Shown here in pieces: positions 18,196-26,051 of a DNA stretch of 56,762 bases. The translations under genes and the position numbers were made by a program. Positions within the stretch are counted from its first letter, which is position 1, and every line of letters begins with the position of its first letter. The notes under the pieces were generated by a model, which saw only the letters and a list, made by a program, of their open reading frames with translations, searched no databases and had not been told where the DNA came from. The DNA is from Oscillospiraceae bacterium (GTDB lineage: Bacteria > Bacillota > Clostridia > Oscillospirales > Oscillospiraceae): contig CADCHN010000011.1 of NCBI GenBank assembly GCA_902801295.1, positions 1-56,762 on the forward strand. The letters run 5' to 3'.

Positions 18196-20843
18196 AAAAG
18201 AGTCTTTGCCTGCTGCTGGTGCTGCTGATGCTGGTCTCCCTGTGCCCGGCAGCCGCGCTGGCGGAGGAAACGGATCCCTCGCCGGTCGTCATCGACTCGC
18301 TCGACGCCTTTCTCGACTTTGCCTCCCTCTGCTGCCTCGAGAGCTATTCCAAGGACCGCGTCTTCTCCCTTGAGACCGACCTCGATCTTTTCGGCGCGGA
18401 CTTCTCCCCGATCCCCTATTTTGCCGGAGCCTTTCTCGGCAACGGCCATTGCATCACAAACCTCGACCTGAACGGCGACGGCTCGCGCATCGGTCTCTTC
18501 CGCGAAATTGCGGCGGGCGCCGCCGTGCGGGAGCTTTCGGTGCAGGGTAAGGTCACGCCCGGAGGAACGCGCCTCGATGTGGGCGGCATCGCCGGCCTGA
18601 ACGCCGGAAGCATCGAAGACTGCGCCTTTGCGGGCACGGTGGCCGGGCTGGAGAACGTGGGCGGCATTGTCGGCACGAACGAGGTCGGCGGCACCGTCGC
18701 GGGCTGCCGCTTTGAGGGCGAGGTGCGCGCCGAGCACCAGTCCGGCGGCATCGCCGGGCAAAACAGCGGCAGCATCGCTGATTGCCGGAGCGCGGGCGGC
18801 GTCAACACCGTGCAGATCATCCCCGAGCGGCGGCAGAGCTTTGATCTCTCCGCCTTTTCCGAGGACGATTTCCTCGATCTGAGCAACATCGGCGGCATCG
18901 CCGGGCAAAACGGCGGCGTCATCAGCGGCTGTCGCTGCGAGGCCGATGTGGGTTACGCCTACACCGGTTACAACGTCGGCGGCATCGCCGGCAAGAGCGC
19001 GGGCTTTATCACTGCCTGCGAAAACCGCGGCTTCATCCGTGGCCGCCGCGACGTCGGCGGCATTGTCGGCCAGCTCATTCCCCACGCGGTCTGGGATTTC
19101 TCCGAGGGGCGGCTGAACGGTCTGGACGAGGAGCTGCAGCGGCTGGACGAGCTGCTGGCCGCCGCCTCCCGGAACGCGCAGAACCGCTCGACGACGATCC
19201 GCGCCGAGCTGCAGGAGCTGCGCGGCTCCACCGCCGACGCGCTCGACGAGCTTTCCGGCGTGCTGAGCTATTACCGCGGCGGCATGACGGGTGAGCTTGT
19301 CACGCCGGACTCGATCGGCCTCGATCCGGCCAGCGGTCTGCCGGATCTGCCTGACGTTTCGCTGACCGGCGCCGATCTCAGCGGCCTGAGCGGCGCGCTG
19401 GATCGGGTCTACGCACAGTCTCTGGCACTGTCCGACGAGATCGGCGCGGCCGCAGGCTCGGTGTCCGAGGATCTGCTGGCCGTCAACGCGCAGCTTGCCC
19501 GGGTGCTGGACTGCATGAGCGCCATGCTCGGCGGCACGCGGGACGAGACGCTCTTCGAGAGCTACGATCTCTCGGCCGACGAGACCTATGAGCACGATCT
19601 GGGCGCCGTGGACGCCTGCATCAACGCTGGAAATATTGAGGCTGAGAGCAGCGCCGGCGGCATCGCCGGCAGCATGGCCTTCGAGCTGTCCTTCGACATG
19701 GAGGACCGCCTGCGGGCCTCGGACTTCATCACCTCCGACGCGCGGCGCTATCTCTTTGCCGCGCTGCGCGGCTGTGAAAGCGGCGGCGAGGTGTCGGTGC
19801 GCGCCGATGGCGCCGGCGGCATCGCCGGCCGGGCGGAGGCGGGCGCCGTCGTCAACTGCGTCTGCATGGGTTCGGTCAGATCGCAGAAGGGCGACTATGT
19901 GGGCGGTATCGTCGGCATCTCCGGCGGCAGCATCCGCGCCTGCTGGGCGCGCGCGGCGCTTCGCGGCGGCAAATACGTCGGCGGCATCGCGGGATCCGGG
20001 CAGCACATTCTGGACTGCGCCGCCTGGACGGAGCTGGAAAGCGGCACAGAGTATCTCGGCGCCGTGGCCGGCTGGGCCGAGGGCGAGGTGCGCGGCAACC
20101 GCTATGTGGAGACCGTACCCGCCGGGATCGACGGCGTGAGCCGGATCGACCAGTGTGAGCCGCTGTCCGCCGAGGCGCTGCTGGCTCTCGACGGCGTGCC
20201 GGAAGGTTTCGGCGAACTGCAGATCCGCTTCTTTGTCGGCGACCGGCTCGTGGAAACGCGGACGCTCCCCTTCGGCGGCAGCCTTGACGAGCTGCCCGCG
20301 GTGCCGGACGAGGGCGCGCGGCGCTGGCAATGGGATGATTTCGAGCGCGGGCACCTCACGCGCAGCATGGACGTCTTTGGCCGCTATACCGCGCCCCTGT
20401 CGACGCTCTCCTCCGGCGAGGAGCTGCCGCTTTTCCTGGTCGAGGGCCAGTTTGCCGAGGGGCAGAGCCTGTGCGTCTCCGCCTATGATGCGGCGCTGCC
20501 CGAGGAGGAGCTTCTCGCAGCCTGTACGCTCGCGGTTGAGGGCTATCACGGCACGCTAACCGTGCGCATGCGCGCCGAGGACGGCGGACGGCTGTGCCTT
20601 GCGGGTGAGGACGGAACGCTGCGCGACCTCCCCTATGAAGTCGACAAGAGCTATCTGGTCTTTTCACTGGATAACGGCGCATCCTTTGTCTATCTGCGGC
20701 AGACCATCGCGCAGACCTGGCTGCCCTGGGCGCTCGGTGGAGGCGCCGCGGCGGTGCTGCTGATCGCGGGCGCGCTGCTGATCCGACACAAGCGCAAAAA
20801 AGCCGCCTTGCTCATCCGGGCGGCGGAAGAAGAAAAAGCTTGA
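18192..20843 (+). CDS. Membrane-anchored GLUG-repeat surface protein
   Basis: An 883-residue secreted protein with an N-terminal signal peptide (residues 1-25, ending AALAEE) and a C-terminal anchor (WALGGGAAAVLLIAGALL) followed by a basic tail, so most of it lies outside the cell. The body carries about eleven repeats with the core VGGIAG/VGGIVG followed by a G-x-I-x-x-C strand, the GLUG motif of bacterial surface proteins. Many repeats carry one cysteine. The repeats fall into two blocks separated by a charged helical stretch (about residues 300-440, ELQRLDELLAAASR and similar), likely a coiled coil. It is translationally coupled to the MMPL exporter. Function is unknown; adhesion or assisting export is plausible. 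Confidence 0.85.
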   Translation: MKKSLCLLLVLLMLVSLCPAAALAEETDPSPVVIDSLDAFLDFASLCCLESYSKDRVFSLETDLDLFGADFSPIPYFAGAFLGNGHCITNLDLNGDGSRIGLFREIAAGAAVRELSVQGKVTPGGTRLDVGGIAGLNAGSIEDCAFAGTVAGLENVGGIVGTNEVGGTVAGCRFEGEVRAEHQSGGIAGQNSGSIADCRSAGGVNTVQIIPERRQSFDLSAFSEDDFLDLSNIGGIAGQNGGVISGCRCEADVGYAYTGYNVGGIAGKSAGFITACENRGFIRGRRDVGGIVGQLIPHAVWDFSEGRLNGLDEELQRLDELLAAASRNAQNRSTTIRAELQELRGSTADALDELSGVLSYYRGGMTGELVTPDSIGLDPASGLPDLPDVSLTGADLSGLSGALDRVYAQSLALSDEIGAAAGSVSEDLLAVNAQLARVLDCMSAMLGGTRDETLFESYDLSADETYEHDLGAVDACINAGNIEAESSAGGIAGSMAFELSFDMEDRLRASDFITSDARRYLFAALRGCESGGEVSVRADGAGGIAGRAEAGAVVNCVCMGSVRSQKGDYVGGIVGISGGSIRACWARAALRGGKYVGGIAGSGQHILDCAAWTELESGTEYLGAVAGWAEGEVRGNRYVETVPAGIDGVSRIDQCEPLSAEALLALDGVPEGFGELQIRFFVGDRLVETRTLPFGGSLDELPAVPDEGARRWQWDDFERGHLTRSMDVFGRYTAPLSTLSSGEELPLFLVEGQFAEGQSLCVSAYDAALPEEELLAACTLAVEGYHGTLTVRMRAEDGGRLCLAGEDGTLRDLPYEVDKSYLVFSLDNGASFVYLRQTIAQTWLPWALGGGAAAVLLIAGALLIRHKRKKAALLIRAAEEEKA

Positions 20844-20869
20844 AAACCTTTCGGTTTTCAAGCTTTTTT
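20836..20869. terminator. Bidirectional terminator
   Basis: Arms AAGCTTGAAAACC and GGTTTTCAAGCTT with a TTTC loop, A-rich on the left and T-rich on the right. It serves both the GLUG gene (stop at 20843) and the convergent gene ending at 20868. Confidence 0.9.
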
Positions 20870-23315
20870 ATTTGATATTCTTCAAAATCGCGCCGACGGG
20901 GTCGGCTTCGTCATCCAGGCAGCGCACATAGCCCTGCAGGCTCCGCGCCTTGTCGCGCAGCGCGCGGGAGGCACCGTCCACAAAGATCGCGCAGCGGCCG
21001 GGACTGTTCCTGGCCTCCTGCACGAGGTTGGCCGCCGGAGAATTGCCGTCAAAAGCCAGCAGCACCGAGTCCCTCCGCCGGAAGATCTCATAGCCGAAGC
21101 TCTTGTAGAGTCCGTTGCCGCCCGGCTCCACCGACAGGCGCACGCCGACGCCGCTGCGGCGCAGGCGGTCGCGTTCGGCGCGGCTGATCGAGCTCGGCAC
21201 GACGGCGAACACGCTGAATTTTCCCCGGTTTTGCTCGACGAGGTAGCGCTCGTAGCCGGACAGGCGGTGGCCGACGACAAAAAACAGCTTTTCCGGGTCG
21301 CCCTCGTGCAGCAGAGCATCGATGAGGCGGCAGTTCCCGGCGCGAAGGCGCGTCTGATGCCGGTCGCTGTTGAAGCTGCCCCCGGCCAGCACAAGCGGCG
21401 TTTTTCCCTGCGGCAGCGGGCAGACCTGTTCTTTCAGCTCGGCGGCGGATTCCAGCCGCTTGCCTTGATGGAACAGCTCCGTCTGCACGGGCGGCGTCTC
21501 CCGGATGCGGCGGCGCAGAAAGTCCTCCACCGCTTCGCCTGCGAGCTGCCGCCGCAGCCCTTCGCTCTTTTCGGCAAAAACTGCCCGGCTCTCCCGCTCG
21601 ATCTCCATCTCGGTCCCGCGCATCTGACACAGCTCCTCATGGCTGAGCCCCAGCAGCTTTTCCAGGCTGAGCTCCTCGTCGATGGAGTTGGTGCCGTAGA
21701 GCGCGCCGCCGTCGGTGCCCTGCACGCAGCGGATGCCCTCGCGCAGATACTGCTTGAGCGGATGGTGCGTCAGGTCGCTGAGATTGTTGAGCCGCACGTT
21801 GGAGGTGATCTGGAATTCCAGCACCACCTGCTGCTCCCGCAGCTCGCGGATCAGCTTCCGACCGCGCGGTGACTGCAGATTGCAGGTATAGAGCCCGTGG
21901 CCGATGCGCATGCGCGGCATCGGCTGCCCGGGTGCGAGCGCCTCGCGTACGCAGCGGAGGCTGTTGGAGACGTTGTCGCGCAGGCTGTCGTTTTCGCCGG
22001 CGTGGATGCGCAGTACAAAGCCCGGCGTCTCGCCGGCGATGCGCACCAGCTCCCGGATCACACTCTTCAGCTCGAGGATGTCGTTGATCTCCTCGCCGAC
22101 GATGTCGCTGCCGGCCACATAGGGATCGGCGGCCACCGCGCGCAGCACCCGCAGGTTTTCGGCCAGATAGCCGCTCGGCGTCACGCTGTCGCGCACAATG
22201 GTCAGCGGCGTGCGCCGGATGGCCGCGAGAAAGCGCAGAAGCACGCCGGTTTCCCGCGTGACGGCTGGCATGACGGCGTGGATCTGCCGCAAAACCTCCG
22301 GCGCCTGATCCGCCTTCACCAGACTGGTGTCGGAGATCTCGGCGTAGTCGATGCCGTGGCGCTGATAGCCGCGGGCGATCCAGAGGAGCTTGTCCTGGAA
22401 GAGGGTGTTCTCCCGGTATTCCCCGCTCTCGCTGTCGGCGAGCATCCGCTCGAGCACCGCGCGGATCTCCGGGTCCGGCAGACGATCCACGCTGTCGAGC
22501 GTCACGCGCTCGTCGGCAGGCACGCCCTTGGTAAACACATAGCGATAGAGATAGACCTTTTCCAGGTCGGCAAACACGGCCTGCCCGTCCTTCGGGATGG
22601 CCAGGGAGATACGAATGCGGGCGATGTTTTCCGCCGCGTCCGCCGGGTTATGCAGGATCAGGTCGGCAAAGTTGAGGAACGTGTTGTCGTCGATGCGGCG
22701 CTCGAGATATTTTCCGCTCAGCGGCGAATCGCGCAGCGCCTCCGCGGCCTTCACCCGCGCCGCCTCGAGCTTTGCCTGCTGCTCAGCGCTGCAGCGGAGG
22801 TCAAGCTTCCGGATATAATACAGCGGATAGCGGATCTGGTGGCGGATGCCGAGTGCGATCAGCACGTCCGGCTCCAGATTGCCGCTCATGTGGGTGTGCA
22901 GGTCGGTGTGGAACTTGCAGTCGCTGAAAATGTAGGTTTTGACGATGGTCTTGGCCACGCTCAGGCGGTAGTCCTTGGTCTGGCTCATCAGGGCTTTGGA
23001 GATGGAGGGCACGGAGGCCTTCATTTCCACGCTGCCGTCCGGGAAGATGTTGGCGATCTTGGTGTTGCCCATGCGGAAGATGTAGAGTTTCCGGTTGTCG
23101 CCGTCAATGTAGCAGGGGACGCTGCCGCGGATGACCTTCAGTCCCTTGTCGTCGAAGGAGAGCGGCAGCTCGCAGAGGCGGGCCAGATTGGTGATGAGGT
23201 TTCCCGTGCGGTGGTTGGGCGTGCGAAGCACATAGCGCAGCTCCTCGCCCTCCCGGTACAGGTCGACGATGATATCCTTTTCCTTATCCAGATAAAAGCG
23301 TCCGAAAAACGGCAT
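20868..23315 (-). CDS. Adenosine deaminase-like protein fused to a SLOG-like C-terminal domain
   Basis: An 815-residue protein starting at ATG 23315 behind a very strong GGGGAGGAGGG site. After a 130-residue N-terminal domain comes an ADA-type amidohydrolase (about 131-600): H140-T-H142 (DLHTHMSGN), H438-AGE441, H473 in RIGHG and D535 in GTDGG. These correspond to the zinc ligands and catalytic residues of adenosine deaminase, but the second aspartate of the usual TDDP is glycine, so the base pocket may differ. A long insertion separates HxH from HAGE. The C-terminal 180 residues (LVLAGGSFNSDRH, FFVVGHRLSGYERYL, FRRRDSVLLAFDG) follow the SLOG/DprA-LOG nucleotide-binding pattern. No ATPase partner of the RADAR type is nearby. 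It is divergent from a TetR-CPBP operon. Confidence 0.75.
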   Translation of the reverse strand: MPFFGRFYLDKEKDIIVDLYREGEELRYVLRTPNHRTGNLITNLARLCELPLSFDDKGLKVIRGSVPCYIDGDNRKLYIFRMGNTKIANIFPDGSVEMKASVPSISKALMSQTKDYRLSVAKTIVKTYIFSDCKFHTDLHTHMSGNLEPDVLIALGIRHQIRYPLYYIRKLDLRCSAEQQAKLEAARVKAAEALRDSPLSGKYLERRIDDNTFLNFADLILHNPADAAENIARIRISLAIPKDGQAVFADLEKVYLYRYVFTKGVPADERVTLDSVDRLPDPEIRAVLERMLADSESGEYRENTLFQDKLLWIARGYQRHGIDYAEISDTSLVKADQAPEVLRQIHAVMPAVTRETGVLLRFLAAIRRTPLTIVRDSVTPSGYLAENLRVLRAVAADPYVAGSDIVGEEINDILELKSVIRELVRIAGETPGFVLRIHAGENDSLRDNVSNSLRCVREALAPGQPMPRMRIGHGLYTCNLQSPRGRKLIRELREQQVVLEFQITSNVRLNNLSDLTHHPLKQYLREGIRCVQGTDGGALYGTNSIDEELSLEKLLGLSHEELCQMRGTEMEIERESRAVFAEKSEGLRRQLAGEAVEDFLRRRIRETPPVQTELFHQGKRLESAAELKEQVCPLPQGKTPLVLAGGSFNSDRHQTRLRAGNCRLIDALLHEGDPEKLFFVVGHRLSGYERYLVEQNRGKFSVFAVVPSSISRAERDRLRRSGVGVRLSVEPGGNGLYKSFGYEIFRRRDSVLLAFDGNSPAANLVQEARNSPGRCAIFVDGASRALRDKARSLQGYVRCLDDEADPVGAILKNIK

Positions 23316-23346
23316 GAGTTCCCTCCTCCCCGGATGAATTTTGACT

Positions 23347-23375
23347 ATTGTATCATCCGCCCCCGGAAAAAGCAA
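23347..23375 (-). promoter_or_regulatory. Candidate promoter of the ADA-SLOG gene
   Basis: On the minus strand TTGCTT (23370-23375), 17-base spacer, TACAAT (23347-23352), with about 25 bases of leader before the ATG at 23315. Confidence 0.55.
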
Positions 23376-23393
23376 TCTCGAGGCAAAAAAACA

Positions 23394-23445
23394 TTGACAA
23401 AGCGGATGATGGTCATTATAATATATGTTATATAACAAATGTTAT
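23394..23445 (+). promoter_or_regulatory. Consensus promoter with palindromic TetR-type operator
   Basis: TTGACA (23394-23399), 17 bases, TATAAT (23417-23422): both hexamers match consensus. Directly downstream is the perfect palindrome TGTTATATAACA (23426-23437), overlapping a second inverted repeat ATAACA-AA-TGTTAT (23432-23445). Both cover the expected transcription start, so a bound repressor would block initiation. The first gene transcribed encodes a TetR regulator, so autorepression is likely. Confidence 0.8.
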
Positions 23446-23468
23446 TTTTTGATGGAGAGGTGTTGATT

Positions 23469-24044
23469 ATGCCTCCGAGAGTCAAAATCACCAAAGAACA
23501 GATCGTGGACGCGGCTGTTTCGATCATCCGGAAAAGCGGATTGGACGGCCTCAATGCGCGCGCTCTCGCGCAGGAGCTGCACTGCTCCACGCAGCCGATC
23601 CTGTACGCCTTTGCGACGATGGAAGAACTGAAGCGGGCGGCCTACCGCCGGGTGGATCTGCTTCACACGGATTATCTGATGGACACGCCGCCGGATCGTG
23701 ATCCCCTGCTCGGGATCGGGCTGAATTACATCCGCTTCGCCGTGGAGGAGCCGCAGCTGTTCCGATTCTTGTTCCAGTCCGGATACGCAGCGGAAAAGAA
23801 TCTGTTGGAGATGATCGACTCTGCAGAGCTCACGCCCGTCCTGGACGCCATGAGGGAAGGACTGGGGATGGATCGGCAGAAGACCAAGGACGTTTTTCTG
23901 ACCCTCGCGCTGTTCGCTCACGGATACGCGAGCATTCATGCAAACAATACTTTGGAATATGACGAAGGCCTTGCGGCCGCTCATCTTGAGCGCGCGTTTA
24001 TCGGCGCGGTGGCGGCGGTCTCACAAGAGGAGGAAACGAAATGA
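23469..24044 (+). CDS. TetR-family transcriptional regulator
   Basis: A 191-residue regulator starting at ATG 23469, with GGAGAGG upstream. The N-terminal helix-turn-helix spans about residues 8-55 (KITKEQIVDAAVSIIRKSG, then LNARALAQELHCSTQPILYAF), the TetR signature. The rest is the helical ligand and dimer domain. It is expressed from a consensus promoter overlaid by palindromes and overlaps the downstream CPBP protease by four bases, so it probably represses its own operon. The ADA-SLOG promoter is only about 50-75 bp away and may be under the same control. The ligand is unknown. Confidence 0.88.
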   Translation: MPPRVKITKEQIVDAAVSIIRKSGLDGLNARALAQELHCSTQPILYAFATMEELKRAAYRRVDLLHTDYLMDTPPDRDPLLGIGLNYIRFAVEEPQLFRFLFQSGYAAEKNLLEMIDSAELTPVLDAMREGLGMDRQKTKDVFLTLALFAHGYASIHANNTLEYDEGLAAAHLERAFIGAVAAVSQEEETK

Positions 24045-24784
24045 GCAAACTGAAAGAACTGTACCAAAAGCACGAGCTCGCCTGTGCGATCTTTTGGATC
24101 GTGCTCTACACGGTCGGCATAGGCAATCTCCGCAAGCTCGGCGATGACAGCCCGATCCTGATGCTCGGCGTGATTGCGGTCTCCCTGCTGATGTTCCTGT
24201 TCGTACGCATGACCGGGACAACGGAGTATTACGGTCTCGGCGGCTGGGCAAAGAACAACCGCGCCATGCTGTGGTTCATCCCGCTGTGGATCATCGCCAG
24301 CCTGAACCTCTGGAACGGGATCAAGCCCGACTATCCGATGCCGGGGCTGCTCTACGCCGCCGTGATGATGGTCTTCGTCGGCTTTGCCGAAGAGCTGATC
24401 TTCCGCGGCTTCCTGTTCAAGGCCATGATGAAGGACGGCAGCGTCAAAACGGCGATCATCGTCTCTTCCGTCACCTTCGGGCTTGGGCATATTGTGAATC
24501 TCTTTATCGGCCAGGACTTCGTCGAGACGCTCATTCAGATGGTGTTTGCCGTCGCCGTCGGCTTTATCTTCACAATGGCCTTTTACAAGAGCGCCAGTCT
24601 CTGGCCCTGCATCCTGGCGCACAGCCTGATTGACGTTTCCTCCGTGTTCTCACCCGACGAAGGTTCTCCCGTGCTCAATGTGATCCTTCACGTTCTGATC
24701 CTCGTGCTGGCGGTCGGCTACTGCCTGTATCTGGCCAAACGCGTGGAGACGCCGGCGGTCAACCGGGTTGGCAGCAAGAAATAA
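24041..24784 (+). CDS. CPBP-family intramembrane metalloprotease
   Basis: A 247-residue membrane protein with about seven hydrophobic helices. It carries the CPBP/Abi signature: motif 1 EELIFRGFL (residues about 116-124), motif 2 FGLGHIVN and motif 3 ILAHSLID, whose glutamates and histidines form the metal site. Relatives act in CAAX-type processing, bacteriocin self-immunity or signalling. It is co-transcribed with and overlaps the TetR gene, so its level responds to that regulator's signal. A substrate cannot be inferred from the neighbours. Confidence 0.88.
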   Translation: MSKLKELYQKHELACAIFWIVLYTVGIGNLRKLGDDSPILMLGVIAVSLLMFLFVRMTGTTEYYGLGGWAKNNRAMLWFIPLWIIASLNLWNGIKPDYPMPGLLYAAVMMVFVGFAEELIFRGFLFKAMMKDGSVKTAIIVSSVTFGLGHIVNLFIGQDFVETLIQMVFAVAVGFIFTMAFYKSASLWPCILAHSLIDVSSVFSPDEGSPVLNVILHVLILVLAVGYCLYLAKRVETPAVNRVGSKK

Positions 24785-24789
24785 CAAAA

Positions 24790-24836
24790 CATCAAGAAGC
24801 CGGCGTGACTGAAACAGTCACGCCGGCTTCTTGATG
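24790..24836. terminator. Long perfect hairpin terminator
   Basis: Arms of 22 bp pair perfectly around an AAA loop (24790-24811 with 24815-24836). It lies between the CPBP stop and the convergent aminotransferase stop, serving both. Confidence 0.85.
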
Positions 24837-24849
24837 TGCTTGGAACGCT

Positions 24850-26031
24850 TCAGAACTCCTCGATCAGGGCCTTGAAGGCAGGGAGGCTGCGCCGGATCAT
24901 GTCCTTGGACACGCAGGTGCAGATGCGGAAATACTCCGGCACGCCGAAGTCGTTGCCCGGGACGATCAGGAGATTCTTCTCCTTGGCCTTGTCAGAGAAA
25001 GCCTGAGAGTCACCGCCGGGCGCCTTGACGAACATATAGAAGGCGCCGTTGGGCTTGACGCAGTCGTAGCCGTAGGAGCTCAGTTCGTCATACAGCAGGC
25101 TGCGGTTCTCATCATAGGCCTTGAGGTTCGGGCGGGAGTGGGCGCAGCGGGCCACCACGCGCTGCTGCAGCGCGGGCGCGCAGACGTGACCGGAGGCACG
25201 GGCGCCGCCGGCGATGGCCGCGAACACGGTGGCGCTGTCCTCCACCCAGTCCGGCACGCAGATGTAGCCGATACGCTCGCCGGGCAGGGACAGGGACTTG
25301 GAGTAGGAATAGCAAACAATCGTATTGGGATAGATCGTCGGAATGAAAGGCACCTCCGCGTCGTCATAGGCAAGCTCCCGGTAGGGCTCGTCGGCGATGA
25401 GGAAGATCGGATGGCCGATCTCCGTGCTCTTGCGCTTCAGGAGTTCCGCCAGGCGCTCGAGCGTCTCGCGCGTGTAGATCACGCCGGAGGGGTTGTTCGG
25501 GGTGTTGACGATCACGGCCTGGGTGCGCTCGCCGATGCGTTCCTCCAGCGCCGCCCAGTTGATCTGAAAGCTGGGGATATCCGCCGGAACAGCAACAAGC
25601 TTTGCGCCGTTTGCCTCGGCAAAGGGACGGTATTCCGGGAAGAAAGGCGCGATGGCGATAAATTCGCTCTCTCCCAGGTTCAGCGCGCGGATCACGCCGA
25701 TCAGCGCCGGGGCTGCGCCGCAGGTGAAGAAGATATTGGCGCCGCGGATCTTGACGCCGTAGCGCTCGCTCAGTTCGTCCGCGATGGCCGCTCTCGCGTC
25801 GGGCAGTCCGGGCGCGGGCGTATAGCCGTGCACGGCAAGGCTGTCGGTGTTCCGGATGATATCGACGATGGCCTCGTTGACCTCCGGCGGCGCGGGGATC
25901 GAAGGATTGCCGATGGAGTAATCGAACACGTTTTCTTTTCCGACGATGGCCGCCTGCCTGAGTCCGTATTCAAACAACTCGCGGATGCAGGACCGGTTGG
26001 TGCCGAGCTTGAGCATTCTTTCATTGACCAT
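24850..26031 (-). CDS. PLP-dependent class I/II aminotransferase
   Basis: Fold-type I aminotransferase of 393 residues. Visible are the VNTPNNPSGVIY motif, the ADEPYREL segment with the aspartate that contacts the pyridine nitrogen, the Schiff-base lysine in SYSKSLSLPGERIGY, and a C-terminal arginine (YFRICTC) for the carboxylate. It is the last gene of the IorA-IorB-CoA transferase operon, with GGAGG before its ATG. That context suggests it makes the 2-oxoacid used by IorAB, so aromatic or branched amino acids are the likely donors rather than aspartate alone. Confidence 0.9.
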   Translation of the reverse strand: MVNERMLKLGTNRSCIRELFEYGLRQAAIVGKENVFDYSIGNPSIPAPPEVNEAIVDIIRNTDSLAVHGYTPAPGLPDARAAIADELSERYGVKIRGANIFFTCGAAPALIGVIRALNLGESEFIAIAPFFPEYRPFAEANGAKLVAVPADIPSFQINWAALEERIGERTQAVIVNTPNNPSGVIYTRETLERLAELLKRKSTEIGHPIFLIADEPYRELAYDDAEVPFIPTIYPNTIVCYSYSKSLSLPGERIGYICVPDWVEDSATVFAAIAGGARASGHVCAPALQQRVVARCAHSRPNLKAYDENRSLLYDELSSYGYDCVKPNGAFYMFVKAPGGDSQAFSDKAKEKNLLIVPGNDFGVPEYFRICTCVSKDMIRRSLPAFKALIEEF

Positions 26032-26051
26032 TTGAACTTATCCTCCGATGT

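Noticed and set aside
18042..20549. 835-codon minus-strand frame opposite the GLUG protein
   Set aside because: Alanine/arginine/histidine-rich shadow created by the repeats; no start signal.
20868..23315. RADAR defence system (RdrA-RdrB)
   Set aside because: The ADA-like protein suggests RdrB, but no RdrA-type ATPase is present on either side, and the C-terminal SLOG-like domain is not part of the known RdrB layout as far as I know.
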